From contig NC_072893.1 of the NCBI RefSeq assembly GCF_027943255.1, positions 23,954,001 through 24,018,000 on the forward strand: DNA of 64,000 bases, in the 5' to 3' direction. Made by a program: the position numbers and the translations under genes. Positions 34,591 to 46,400 of this stretch are shown here, piece by piece. Within the stretch, counting starts at the first letter, position 1. Each line of letters starts with the position of its first letter. Source of the stretch: Anastrepha obliqua. Taxonomy: Eukaryota; Arthropoda; Insecta; Diptera; Tephritidae. The notes beneath the pieces are model-generated. The model had not been told where the DNA came from, did no database searches, and worked only from the letters and a program-made list of their open reading frames with translations.

Positions 34591-34854
34591 TATTTAACCC
34601 CAATTTGATTAATATCAGTGAAGTTTTTGCTGATCTTTAATGAAATTATGCACCTTTTTGTAGGGAATCAAATCACGAAAAAAATAAAATAAAATCCGAT
34701 ACCTACAAATTGATTACCCTTTGCAAATATAAAACTGCATAGCCAGAAGTTTTCGGAAGATTCTGCTTAAAAAGTTGAAAATGTTGATGGCAATCTTTTC
34801 AAATTTGTTAAATTGTTGAGAGTTTTGTGCAAAGGTTTTTGTTGTAGAATACAA

Positions 34855-35070
34855 AAGGTGGCGCAAAATTAATCAGACTATCGGAAGATTTATAATTTTT
34901 GCAAATGACGTCATACGTCAATCATATTTGACACAATCACACTAGTAAACTGACAGCAGCAGTATACAAACAGGCAAGTCATAGAGCGGGCAAAGGTCAA
35001 AATAAAGATTGCCAGCAATCAAAAGTATTTTTTTATTATTATTATTTGATGATTGATGATTAAATGACTG
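34855..35070. mobile_element. AAGGTGGCG MITE, left-end copy
   Basis: Begins AAGGTGGCGCAAAATTAATC and keeps internal landmarks of the complete copy at 62697 (GCAGTATACAAACAGGCAAG, GGGCAAAGGTCAAAAT). The right end is not recognisable. Confidence 0.7.
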
Positions 35071-35084
35071 GTGATTGGATGATG

Positions 35085-35225
35085 GACAATTGGTGCGTAC
35101 ATCCTTGCTTGGTGGTTTGGCTGAGCTTATCCTCCTTTTTGTGGTCTGCGTCTTAATGTTGTTCCTTAAATGGAGGGACCTACAGCCGCAGATGGTTTTT
35201 TCTGAACAGATTTTTCATGACAGAC
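35085..35225 (-). repeat. tRNA-derived SINE copy (tail half)
   Basis: Reverse orientation: ATTGGTGCGTACATCCTTG, GCTGAGCTTATCCTCCTTTT, then GTTGTTCCTTAAATGGAGGG. The head is missing. Confidence 0.7.
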
Positions 35226-35526
35226 ATATACCAGACGATAATTCAACGCACTCCCATTATTTTGAACACAGGTGTAGCCTATTGCGTTGATCTGCTGATA
35301 TCACAAGTTCATTTAACTTTTCTGCCTTCGCAATACGTATTACCAATCGGAAAGCAAAACCTTTACACACTTCTACGTACTTCGCAATAGCTGATAAGCC
35401 AAAGCAAAAAACTTCATCCCGTCCACAACGCATGTGTTGTAAAAGCTGGTGAAAAACCAATTAATATATGCACACATACACACTCGTACATACAGACATA
35501 TCAATATTTATTCGAACTATTTGATT

Positions 35527-35664
35527 ATGAGCAAACCGGATATGCGCGAACAAATCATTATTGGCAGTGGTGTGGAAACGGGTAGTTTTTCATAAGCCTG
35601 TGAAATCTCATATTTGCTTTCTTTTAGCTGATGAACGACAAAGTATTAAAATGGTCAAATTCAG
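35527..35664 (+). CDS. Candidate two-exon start of an unidentified host gene
   Basis: Exon 1 (35527-35581) opens ATGAGC and reads MSKPDMREQIIIGSGVET, ending G|GTAGTT. A 46-bp intron with a pyrimidine tract (TTTGCTTTCTTTTAG) follows. Exon 2 (35628-35664) continues in frame as ADERQSIKMVKF and ends at AG|GTAATT. The split codon joins cleanly (G+CT). Two good introns in phase and a charged, host-like peptide argue for a real 5' end of a gene on the plus strand. I do not recognise the product, and the next exon was not found. The intron is near the lower size limit for flies. Confidence 0.45.
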
Positions 35665-36207
35665 GTAATTACAAACTTGCAAATTTATGTAAAAACAAAA
35701 CTCGCACAATAAGAGCAGGAGCAGGTTCACTTTGTGGAGAAATTGGTTAGATGACCAGATCTGGTGAGTTTTGCAGGGAGTTTGTAACCATGTAAAGTTT
35801 GTTGAGGTGTTTTGAGAAGCAGCCGATTGAATTTCACTAAACTTTAGAAAATAGGGCTACATATCTTTTTGACATGATTTATGTTGATAAAGTTTACTTT
35901 ATAGTAAAGCAATGTTCGGCGCAAAAGTACGGGCATTTTTTAAAAGTCATAGTAAACAAATTGTATGTAATTATTAATATAAAAAATGGAATTTTATTAA
36001 TAAATGGCACCATAATACAGGTATACTGAACTATATGAATACTGATTTCGAGTGGTTCATAGCTCAGACACTCCCCGTAACTTCTGAATTCCGAACTCTC
36101 TTAACTTTCTCTATGCCACTCTGCTTTCGTAATAATTTTTACCAAGTGAAATTGAACAATTATTTCGGGCGGCCAACAGAAAGTGTTAATTAGCAAATTT
36201 CTAATAA

Positions 36208-37018
36208 AGGGCTTTCGAATAAGAGGTGTTATTTTTATATTCAAAGATTGGTTTCGTTGCTTGTGTGACACGTAGCATCGTCTTGTTGAAAATAAACGTT
36301 GTCCAGATCTATACCATCCAATTCCGGCCATAAAAAATCGTTAATCATCTCTCGATAGCGCAATTCATTCACCGTCACTGTTGCTCCAGCTTCATTTTCG
36401 AAATATAGAGGCTTTTCAACAATAACTCTTGGATTTTCTGAGCCCCAGATCCGACAATTTCGCTTGTTGACGAAGGCCCCGAGTTGGAAAAGGGCCTCAT
36501 CACTCAAGATGATTTTTCGATGGAATTCCGGATAACTGGACTTTATAAGCCTTAAGACCCAAATCTTTTTGCAAAATACGGTGTAATGACGTTTGTGGAA
36601 TGCCTAATTCCAAAAAACGACGAAGAATGAACAAACCTGGGTTTTCTTCAACACTTTCGGCTACAACAGCAATATTTTCGATTTTCGGCTGTTCTTGAGC
36701 GACGTGCACGGGCTTTATTCTTCACATCACTAACTTGTCCCAACAGCTCGAATTTTTTCACCAATTTCTGTATTGCGGTCCGACAAGGTGCCAAAGGTGA
36801 CCAAAAAATGTTAGAGTTTTACGAACCGTCTCTGCCAAATTTTCACCAGTTTTAGAGTGAATTTTAATAATTTCAATGCGTTGTTTAAGCGGGTATCGTT
36901 CTATTTTTATTGATGGCGTAGTTTCTACTTGTCACATATAAAAAAACGACAGCTTCAAAAGTGACATCTACCGAAATAGTGGGCTTTTCAAAATAATACC
37001 TGTTATTGGAAAACCCTT
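36208..37018 (-). mobile_element. Rosa-like element lacking its catalytic C-terminus
   Basis: Ends AAGGGCTTTCGAATAAGAGG and (inverted) AAGGGTTTTCCAATAACAGG, flanked by TA at 36206-36207 and 37019-37020. The minus-strand transposase keeps VEENPGLFILRRFLELGIPQ, RILQKDLGLKAYK, DEALFQLGAFVNKRNCRIWG, ENEAGATVTVNELRYREMIN and FQQDDATCHTSNET. It then runs directly into the terminal repeat, so the third Asp and the C-terminus are deleted. This is a different subfamily from 20550 by its ends. Confidence 0.85.
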
Positions 37019-37279
37019 TATAATATTGGAAAAGTTATAATCAATCTGAGAATCTTTCAGTGAAACAACTTATGTGACTTTAGCAGGTTTTGCTTCAAGA
37101 TCAATAAATTCTGATCTATCATGAAAAAATATAGAGTATTTTTCTAAAACTTTCTTTAAGATGGTTACTCAAGCTACGGCTATGAGTGTTTAATTGATTA
37201 AATATTGCGAGAAAAGCAAGCAGTTTAGTACCTCATAGAGAAAAGTGCTAAGTCGACTTAAGTTTTTTTTTTCAAAGGA

Positions 37280-38560
37280 CACAGAAATATACGTACACTC
37301 GTGGCCACACAAACCTTGCCAACAATTTTTTTTCGTGTCAATATACTCTTCAACAAATGTAGTTATAGCGGTGCTGATCGAAATGATTTAAAATTTTATT
37401 TTGATATAAGCAAATGCTTTTATTTGAAATTAAAATGCAGTAGTTTGTGAGAAATCGGCCTATTCGCGAGATAGCGGGAAAAGTTGGATGTAGCCATCCA
37501 ACAGTAATAAATTTACTCAAAATAAAGGAACCAGGATGAGTGTTTGGAGCGTCAGAGCAGAGTTGGAGAAAAACATCTCCCCGAACAGATGGTGTTATTC
37601 GTAGGATTCGTTAAAACTCCCATAGAAATGAAAATAACCTAGAAGAACAACATAATGTAGCCATAAGCTCAAGAACTGTACGCACAAGATCCATAATTGA
37701 GGCTCTTAAGGGGTTACATGGGTTTCGTCTGGTAAAAAAAGACCAGACCTATTTTCAATATATTTTTTTCTATGTAAAAAATTATTTATTTAATTCAAAC
37801 TTTTTTCTGTCTTATAGATACATATTTAAAGAATAATTTCTGAAATTTTCAAAAAAAAAAAATTTAAAACTCCTCCATTGTGATGTCATTTCCTGTGACC
37901 CCTCGAAAAAAAGGTGCGTCCGCGTTGTCAGCATAACTCCTGACAGGCTCATCAAAAATGAAAAAACAAAAATAAGTGCTTTAGTTAAGACCATAAACTC
38001 GTGCTTGAACGAAGGAAAGAAAAAAAAGTAAAAATTGGAATTTCGGCAGACATTTTTCCAAAAAAATGAAAATTTCGGTCAAATTTTCTTGACATTTTGT
38101 TTTTTTTTAAATAGTTGTAATTGAAAACAAAAACCAAACCCTTCATTCAAACACGAATAAATTGTATTTCGAACACCTGTGTAAAATTTCATTAAAATCG
38201 GTTGAGTAGTTTTCGAGAACATTTGACAACCGACTTTGAAAACACGGTTCCGAGAAAAACGCGTTTAAAGTTTTGAGTAACAATAAAAGTGGCTTGGAGC
38301 GCACACATTCCAAAGGCTGTATCTCCGAATTTATTATTCGGATCGACTTGAAAATTTAGGATAATATTCCTGAGAAGTTGTAGAAATTAATAAGCAAAAA
38401 AAAATCGATTTTTTGATCGAACGAAACCCATGTAACCCCTTAATATGTTAGGCACAGGCATAGGTCTCAACGAATGGATAGAGAACATATAGCTATAATT
38501 TCATCCTATACATACATCTTGACATTGTGATTATGGAAATTAGGGAAGCCCAAGTTATAA
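37280..38560 (+). pseudogene. Tc1-like transposase remnant split by E5
   Basis: Reads EIGLFARY-like then REIAGKVGCSHPTVINLLKI (helix-turn-helix), VIRRIR and RTVRTRSIIEAL. It is then interrupted by E5 and resumes NMLGTGIGLNEWIENI. Only the DNA-binding half is present, with stops. The TTAA insertion of E5 restores the frame when removed. Confidence 0.6.
37710..38439. mobile_element. TTAA-type element (E5)
   Basis: Ends GGGGTTACATGGGTTTCGT and complement, flanked by TTAA (37706-37709, 38440-38443), 730 bp. It carries AAAAACGCGTTTAAAGT at 38256-38272 and is AT-rich and non-coding. Confidence 0.9.
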
Positions 38561-38939
38561 ACGTACATATTTCGCTTAAAATAGGCTAACGAAGCGGACA
38601 GTTTAGTGTACGGAAGTGATTTTAGTAAATCAAACGAGAATCCATAGTATTCGCTGGATTTTTTTTTTTTTTTTTGCTTTTTTTCTGGTCCTCTGCAAGA
38701 CAGTTCCTAGCTTTTTCGGCATTTTGTAAATGTACATCATGACTTCCTCATTATTGCATACTTGGGTTTTTCCATTCAGAAAATCACATTTTTGGCATGT
38801 GTATTTTGAGAATGAAAATTTAAGTTAAATTCACTATTACATATTTTCCTGTAGATCCATTACATAACAAAGGATTGGTTCTTCTCATCACATTATGTAG
38901 CTATATAATTTACAAATGTCTAAGTCAGGACTTAAATAT

Positions 38940-40560
38940 TCTCAACCAGGAGTGTGACGAGCTCTGGTGCACTGGCTCTCATATGCTGGAAAACTTAAAA
39001 TATCTATGTCCTCGTACGGTCTGTTACTACCCACATTGAAAGGGGTAACACTGTAACTGTCTTCTGAGGTTAAATATTTAGGAGTAATCCTAGATAGTAA
39101 CCACGTCGAGCAGAAGGTCTCTCGAACACTAAAAGTCTTCTGGCAGTGTAAGAGAACCTTTAGCAAGACATGGGGTCTAAGACCGGCGATAGTACACTGG
39201 CTGTACATCACCCTGATTAGACCCATTATTACATACGCCTCTGTAGTATGGTGGAAAGCCACAATGGTTAATTCCAGAGTAAGACCTCTAAACAGACTAC
39301 AGAGAAGTGTGTGCTTGGGTATCACAGGGGCCATGAGTACGACATCTGCTGATGCCCTTAATGCCATTCTGAACTTGCAACCTCTAGATCTTCACATTCG
39401 AAAGGAAGCGATGAAGGCGGCGTACAGACTCAAGTTAAACGGAGTCTGGGGAAATGAAGTAAGCACTGGCCACTGTCAGATATACCACCAGTTGCCGGAG
39501 CGGTGCACACTGGGATCGATGCCAGTGGACAATCGGGTGCCTGTCGTTAGCTACGGTAGGAAGATCAATGGTTAAGTCCAGAGAACATATTAACGGGATA
39601 TCAGCACACTTTCTACATCGACGGATCCAAAAGCAGTGATGGTAGCGGGTCTGGATGGTACTTAGACGAAGACACTAAGTACTCCTACGCTATAGGACCG
39701 ATGGCCACGGTATTCCTTACGAAAATCTATGCCATCTTGAATGTGGCATACTGGCTAATTGAGAAAAAGCGGCGGGGTAGCAGTATTGGAATTTGTAGTG
39801 ACAGTCAAGCTGCACTCAAAGCCCTTGCTAACCCACGCTGCTCGTCGAAGTAAGTCGGTGAATGTAAGACAAAACTGAAAAGTGTTGCAAAACACAACAA
39901 AGTTAGTCTTATTTGGGTGGCTGGTCATTGTGGTATTACAGGGAACGAGTTAGCTGATAAATTGGCTAATGAAGGCTTTGCGAGTATGCCACTAGGCCCT
40001 GAACCCTTTCTAGGTGTCAATTCCGCATCGATTCAACTATGGATTGACGACTTCATGAGGTCTACCCATAGAGGACGTTGGTCTGAAAAAAAACAGAAAA
40101 ATAGCGACCTTTCTCCTAAAACTCAGCAGAAAGGACCTGAGAGTACTGGTGGGTGTAATCACACGGCACAACGTCTGTGGTCAGCATATGGCTACCATGG
40201 GGTCGTAGACAGCCCGATATGCCTATCCTGTCTGGGTAATGACGACACTCCAGAGCATTTTCTCTGTAGCTGTCCTACATTTTCCAGAATCAGACTTAGG
40301 ATATTGGGTTGCGATATACTGAGTATGGATAAAGTTCATACTCTTCCTCTTCCGGATCTCTTAAAATTCGTTAATGAATCCAAGAGATTTGTGGAAGAGT
40401 GACATCAAACTAATTTATCCGTCTTACCACCCACTTTTTATCTTTTCTATCTCTATTCTTCGTACTGAAATCTATACGGGTGTAGTGGAATGGTCTACTG
40501 ATTGAGTGCTTGGACTTATCCAACCCCCCACATATCTAATGTAATCTAATCTACAGCTTT
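38940..40560 (+). pseudogene. LINE 3' half (RT thumb, RNase H, knuckle, 3' UTR)
   Basis: The most complete LINE of its type here. VKYLGVILDSNHVEQKVSRT and LKVFWQCKRTFSKTWGLRPA (after-RT region) precede SRVRPLNRLQRSVCLGITGA. The RNase H pieces are TFYIDGSKSSDGSGS (another frame), SDSQAALKALANP and WVAGHCGITGNELADKLANE, then CLSCLGNDDTPEHFLCSC (CX2CX8HX4C knuckle) and PLPDLLKFVNESKRFVEE before TGA at 40402. The 3' UTR ends in a TAATC tandem near 40545. At least two frameshifts between 39575 and 39917. It lacks the RT catalytic core, so it is 5'-truncated. I/Loa/R1 group. Confidence 0.8.
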
Positions 40561-41250
40561 TATCTTAATTTCATCCGTTGGCGTTTTCGTTATCATTTAT
40601 TTTACCAGCCTATTTTCAAGCTATGTTTATATCTAATTTCTTCAAGTTTTTGACAACTTAGACCACTTTCATAATTAACACTAAATGAACTCCGTATAAC
40701 GTTGAAATTACATCCACTTCCTGAAGGTTCATTTAGAATGATATCGTGAAAACTACATTAAATACATAACAGTTTAAGATAATGTGAATGTGAAATAAGT
40801 GATAAACTAATTTTTTTTTAATTTTGGCTTAAACCACTTTCATAATTATGGGCACATCTATATATTATATTATTATATAATTTATGTCAGCATAGTTTTT
40901 GACAGTTTCTATAGCTCAAATTCCGATTCTAGCATATTTGCCATTGCTAGGAATCTCCACTTTTTGCTTAAAATGCTGTGACAAAATAAAGTGGGCGCTA
41001 AAAACCCATCGCAAAAAATAGGTAATATTTTTATTGTTGTTTGTTTAAACGAACAATTATATGCACGAAAAGCTTTGTAATTAATAGGAAGAAAATTGGA
41101 AAACTGCAACAATAAAAAAGTGACAAACCAACAAAAATATATGCACATTTCTGCTTATATAAGTAAGTGATTTTACCTTTTTAACGATATTGGCAATATT
41201 TGTCATGATAAATTTTTTTCGTAAATTTTTATAAAAATCATAAATCACTT
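40561..41250. other. Non-coding stretch
   Basis: AT-rich. No exon, RNA gene or recognised element. Confidence 0.4.
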
Positions 41251-41371
41251 AAGGGGTTAGGGGTAGTCACAATTTTCAAAACAATTGCATTTTGTTTGCA
41301 TTTTCTTAATAGCAAAAATTATAATTTTATTTATTGCTTAAAAATACTGTGTGAAAATTTAAATTTTTTGT

Positions 41372-41480
41372 TCCTTGTTCACTCCTCTCGGGAGCATAAG
41401 GCCTCGACAAGACTCAGTCTTGCTTTGGTTTAGTTAATCTATTTTGATTTCTGACAGGGTAGATGATTAACCTGCCGCTA
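41372..41480 (-). repeat. LINE 3' fragment inside E6
   Basis: CTCCTCTCGGGAGCATAAGG, CTCGACAAGACTCAGTCTTG and CCTGCCGCTAC are nearly identical to 12297-12415. Confidence 0.65.
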
Positions 41481-42014
41481 CTTTAAAGTGAATCCGACAA
41501 ATACTTTTCGAATTATTCAACAAATAACAAAGGGCGCTCGAGCGCTCCGGAGCTCGATAGCAAAACTTTAAATGCGTTTTTCTCAAAACTATGTTGTTTG
41601 AACTGGTGATCACTGTAACTTAAAAACCGCTTGGTAGATTTCAATAAAATTTGTACTGCTTTTGAGAAACATAAAAAACTCGTGCCTGATCGAAGGTTTT
41701 TTTAAATGCCAATTTTTTGTTTTTTAAATTATTTGTCGGTTTTTTCTCGAAAATCTAAAAAATATTTCCTGAGGCCGCCATATTGTTAATTTTGAAAAAA
41801 AAAACTGCAATCAGGCACAAGATTATCTATTAATAAAACTAATTTATCTTGTCCGATTGATTTTAGATGAATCTCCAAGGACTTGTGATGATCACCGTAA
41901 GGGACTTCTGGAGAAACGGGCTCCACACAAACAGCGACAACTTTTACAATTATTCATTTTTTTTTTTCGTTTTTTGAAATTTTGCTAAAGTCAAGTCGAA
42001 ATATGATGTATTAA

Positions 42015-42696
42015 AGCACCTTTCTGGTCTAGAGACGTGTAAATCGAAGGCGTTAAAAATTGAGAAAAACAATTGGTATCAATTGAAAATCGTTTTTATT
42101 CATTAGATCAATTCTTGAATTACAAAAAAAAAATTTTTTTTCAATGACAATAATAAAAAAAATTGCTTTCCCTAACGTAACACATGCCACTAGCGTAACT
42201 GATTGGACTGCTCAGGTACGTCTGAAAAACAAAATTCGGTTGATCAAGAGATATGTCGCTATGGTGGGTAGCAGATTTACCTACTAAAAAAAAATTTTCT
42301 AGATATTTTATGTTTATTGGAAAAACAAAAAAAAAAAAAAAATTTTCACGTTCTCGCTCTTAACAAAAATAGAAATATTGATTATAAAATTATAATTTTG
42401 CTACCCCCGAGAGCCACAAGTCTACTCAAAAACATATTAAAAATTTAAATCAATCGGTTCAGTACTTTTTGAGAAATTACCAACGCCAACTCGGAAAAAA
42501 TTGTGTCGAGAAAAACACGGTTAACGCTCTTATACCTGGACGTCGTACTCCAAACCGGTCTCGTTTTAAAGTACTGTAACGTCTTAACTACAAGGAATTT
42601 CAATACAAAATATTTGCAAGTATATTTTTGAAAGTATAAACTATATAACATGAAAAAAAAATCAATTTTTTCGAAATTCTAGACCAGAAAGGTGCC
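42015..42696. mobile_element. TTAA-type element (E7), nested in E6
   Basis: Ends AGCACCTTTCTGGTCTAGA and GGCACCTTTCTGGTCTAGA (inverted), TTAA on both sides (42011-42014, 42697-42700). In the paralogous E3 the same spot reads GATGTATTAATGCTATG with one TTAA, giving the empty site. Confidence 0.92.
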
Positions 42697-43429
42697 TTAA
42701 TGCTATGTTTTTATTTTTGTAAGTATTGACTAGCAAAACAAAATTTTTGAAAATCATCATTTTTTTCGGGTCTCTGACTTCCCCTAACCCCTTAACAAAC
42801 TTCAAAAAATTTTCATCAAAATTTTCAACTGCATAACCAGAAAAAAAAACTTTTAAAGCCAGAAGTCATCAACTGTTGGAGCAAGGTGATTTTCATTAAA
42901 AACAAACATATAGTTTTAATATAATGATGGAATAATAAAAAAAAAACTAAAAAGTAATTTCAAGTGTAAGGATCCGAAAACTTCGATTCATTACGCCGCA
43001 TAAAACCTAAGATTAAGTAAGAAGTAGATACAACAAAGTTAATGTGCCTATTAAATGAAAAACAGGGAGTCTATCGGATAAATAAGATTTCAAACATTGA
43101 AAGAAAACAGAATGAAAACCAGGCTAGGCGAGGCTCATTTGCGTAATAGAAATATATGAGAAACTCTATCAAATGCTTTAGAAAATTTTGAGTAAACCCA
43201 ACCGACTTGAAAGCATTCAGCAAAAGTTGAAAAGCAATAATCACCAAAAGCAGCTGGGTTGAAAAGCGTAGACCCATCCGTGAGAAATACATGCTGATTG
43301 GGAGCGATTAAGCTCTAAGTTGCAAAGTACATCTTTTCTTTTACAATTCCTTCGAAAATTTTGGATATAATACAAGGAGAAGTCCAAAATAAACAAGACT
43401 GGCGTCATAAAAATGTTTTTGAAGGTGCC

Positions 43430-44565
43430 ATCTTTTTAATGAGTTTGTGCGTTGTAAGTTACATCCCTGGCTGACTTCCAGTGAAAGCTTGGAGACATTC
43501 GGTTTAGTGGAAGCGCAGGTATTGCGTCTAAAGTGTCAGTATGTTTGTGTCTTCGCTACAAAAATGAGTTCCGAACAAATAGCTAATATAAAATTTTATT
43601 TTAAAATCGGTAAAACGTTTACCGAAACATTTGAATTGATGAAAAAAGTTTATGGTGATGATTGTCTATCTCGTGTCAGAGTTCATGAGTGGTTTACATG
43701 TTTCAGAGATGGTTGTGAGGACATAAATGACAATGAACATACGGACCGCCCAAAGTCAGTAATCACCGAAAACTCCATAGAAGTTGTTTGTAAATTTATC
43801 AAAAATGTATCGAAATCATAGTTGACATTCACGGAATTGAAGTTTAATATCTCCAAAACATTGATTTATCTCATTTTAACTGATCATTTGGGCTTACGAA
43901 AGGTCTGTGCACATTTCATGCCGCACAAGTTAACTGAGGACCAAAAACTGCTCAGAATTCAACATTCGAAAGACCTCATTAAAGAGACGAGAAAAGTCGA
44001 GAACTTCGTTTACAACATTCTAACTGGTAATGAAACGTGGTGTTTCCAACATAAACCTGAAACTAAGAGTCAAAGTCCCGAATGAAAGGCCCCAGACGAG
44101 CCACCACCCAAAAAATCGCGTTTGAAAATGTCAAAAATCAAGTCGATGCTCATTTGTTTATACGATTCCAAGTGAATTGTCCACAAGAAGTTCGAGCTAA
44201 CGGACCAAATCGTCAATGCGATTTTCTATCTTGGCGTTTTGAAGCGTTTGTTGCATCGCATTCGTCGAATTCGCCCTGAATACCGCAAAGGAGGAAGATG
44301 GCATGATAATGCACTATCTCATCGATCCACTCTTGCGACTGATTTTTTGACTAGAAATCGCATTTTAACCATCAATCACTCACCGTATTCGCCTAATATG
44401 GCTCCCTGTGACTTCTACCTATTCGGAAAATTGCATTTGGCCATGAAAGGAAAACGTTTTGCGTCGGTGGAGGCCATCCAAAAGACTTGTACCGACATCC
44501 TGAAGGACATTCCGGTCAATGACCTGAAACACTCTTGCGAAAAGCTTTTTCTTCATTTTGGTCTT
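43430..44565 (+). pseudogene. Mariner DD34D transposase, decayed
   Basis: Opens at 43564 as MSSEQIANIKFYFKIGKTFT, then YGDDCLSRVRVHEWFTCFRD (helix-turn-helix region). An in-frame TAG at 43819 is followed by LTDHLGLRKVCAHFMPHKLT and ILTGNETWCFQHKPETK, where the first catalytic Asp of TGDETW is Asn. After a TGA and frame change come WHDNALSHRSTL and SPYSPNMAPCDFYLFGKLHL, with 34 residues between the last two Asp. The C-terminus is cut by a SINE at 44566. Terminal repeats were not found. Confidence 0.8.
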
Positions 44566-44642
44566 TCACCGGGATTCGAACCTACGTTCTCTCTGAATTC
44601 TGAATGGTAGTCACGCTCCAACCCAATCGACCACGGCGGCCG
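44566..44642 (-). repeat. tRNA-derived SINE head
   Basis: Complement of GGCCGCCGTGGTCGATTGGG, then GCGTGACTACCATTCAGAAT and AGGTTCGAATCCCGGTGAAA: clear box A-like and box B (GGTTCGAATCC) elements. Only the head is present; it abuts the mariner transposase. Confidence 0.8.
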
Positions 44643-45300
44643 AATATAAACTTATAATAATATAATAAAAAAATTAAATTTAACAATAACAAAATTTAAC
44701 TTAATAATAAAAAATATTAACAATAAAAAAATAAATTTAATAATAATAAAAAGATAAATTTTAATTTTGTATTTGCTGTAATTTCTTTAAATTATTTTAT
44801 TGCTTTAATTAAATTTTTGGAGCCATGTGTAGTAGCATCGAAGTTAAAATATTTGTATGAAGGACGAAGGGAGTGGATTGCCAACCCATGCCCTTTCCCC
44901 TAACAGCCAATTCTATGTTACCGGAATAACGCGAACTTAACTTGCTACCAAGGACTACCACTTCAGCAACATTCCCCAGAAATGTATGGAAAATGTTTCA
45001 TGTTGTTTCAACAGTAACAACAACCAGCCCAGACTACCGCGTACATATAAACCTGTCTTAAGATATTCAATTTAAATCAGCTTAAACCGAAGCGGTGTGG
45101 AATTGTTTATCTCCCATCGGACGCATCCTCATAAAATACCACTCGTAAACCCAAACAGAAAAACACCGGCATGGAGGTGCGGATAGTTCAACTATCACCA
45201 AGCTAGGCAAGAAAGTTTAGCAACCTGCTTATCTAAAACAAAATATGCTAAGAAATCCTCAGACGCCCTATGATCCAACTAGGAGTTAGAGGATCCTACA
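44643..45300. repeat. AT-rich DNA plus one dispersed-repeat copy
   Basis: 44650-44820 is A/T simple sequence (AATAAT/AAATTT). 44905-45020 is a further copy of the CGGTTCTAC-type repeat described at 5060-5620 (CAATTCTATGTTACCGGAAT, ACCAAGGACTACCACTTCAG), with an AACAACAACC tail. The rest is unassigned. Confidence 0.5.
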
Positions 45301-45307
45301 TATATAT

Positions 45308-45935
45308 GAAGGGTGATCAGATAGGAGATACTTCTTTCAATAGGATATTTTTGACAGATCACGCATGACTACAGCCAAACTAGGCTACTAGGCTTAATGG
45401 CTACGTCAGTAAGCAAAATTGCCATATTTCGGCTGAAGAGCAACCCGATGTCATTCAAGCACAGCCATTGGATCCATTGAAAACAACCGTTTGATGCGGC
45501 CTATGGGGTGGAGAAATCATCGGCCCATATTTCTTCAAAGACGAGGCTGGCGTCACTGTAACAGTGACGACTTTTTGATACCAGAAGATTGGCCAGCAAT
45601 ATCGTGTGATATCACAACTTCGGACTTTTATTTGTTGGGTATGTAAAGTCTAAATGCTTTGTGGATAAACCAGTTTCGATTGGGGCATTGGAAGCCAACA
45701 TTACTAAAGTTATTCACGAGACACCGACCGAAATCCTCCGACGAGACATTCAAAATTGATGTTTATGGTTGATCGAATTACGACGCAGTTGCGGCCAACA
45801 TTTGAAAGGAATTATCTTTAAAAAATATCATGAATGGTTCTACACAAAAACTATAAAGGTTGCCCAATCAATTTGAATTTTCCTTATTTTATTTGAATTT
45901 AAAATCCGATACCTCTAAACTGATCATCCTCCTTC
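45308..45935 (+). mobile_element. Rosa-like element, internally deleted
   Basis: Ends GAAGGGTGATCAGAT and GAAGGAGGATGATCAG (inverted). The 628-bp interior keeps KTTV*CGLWGGEIIGPYFF with a TGA at the Trp codon, DEAGVTVT, LLGM*SLNALWINQ-type remains and the C-terminal RRSCGQHLKGIIFK. Dead. Same family as 33656 and 57590. Confidence 0.8.
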
Positions 45936-45989
45936 ATATATTAAACCCAAGCTGCATAACTTTCGGCAAAGGTTAACAGCGTAGAAGAA

Positions 45990-46400
45990 ATCTTAAAACC
46001 TGTCAATCACTTAAATTCATGATTTATGTACTATTTACGTTTATGTTGATATTTGTCACTTTGATTTCACTTGTTGTTGTAACTTTGGTTTTAAACGCAC
46101 TTTTTAATGAAAGAACTTCAACACTCGTTTGCCAGTTAACTTAATTCCTTTGATCATCCTTGAAAGACAATATTTTCACCATGTCACTTATCGTTATTTT
46201 ACTTTTTTTTGTTCTTTTTCTTTTTTGCGCACTAGCATAAACTTTCGATTTTCATCGCGCGTCGCAAAAGCTTCAAAACAAAACCTACCGCCAGCGAGGT
46301 CTCAAGAATTCTAAACGCACTACAGCAATGCGCCGCGAACGTTATCGGGTGAACAGTTGTTTGGGAGTGTGCGCGCGCGAATCCAATTCAAATTCGAAAT
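45990..46400 (-). promoter_or_regulatory. Possible 5' UTR/promoter region on the minus strand
   Basis: Read on the minus strand, 46400 to 45990 moves from a CpG-rich block (TTCGCGCGCGCACACTCCC, CGTTCGCGGCGCATTGC) into A-rich, G-poor leader-like sequence, typical of fly 5' UTRs. A short uORF (MNLSD) lies near 46022 and a possible donor at ACAG|GTTTTAAG. No protein evidence supports it. It could belong to Hecw, the only established minus-strand gene downstream, or to another gene. Confidence 0.25.

Larger units (their letters stand above)
41253..42791. mobile_element. TTAA-type element (E6) with two nested insertions
   Basis: Ends GGGGTTAGGGGTAGTCAC and GGGGTTAGGGGAAGTCAGAG (inverted), TTAA at 41249-41252 and 42792-42795. 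Contains the inverted shared motif near 41565 (ACTTTAAATGCGTTTTTCTC). A LINE 3' fragment (41372-41480) and element E7 sit inside. Related to E3 at 16.0-16.64k over about 600 bp. Confidence 0.88.
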
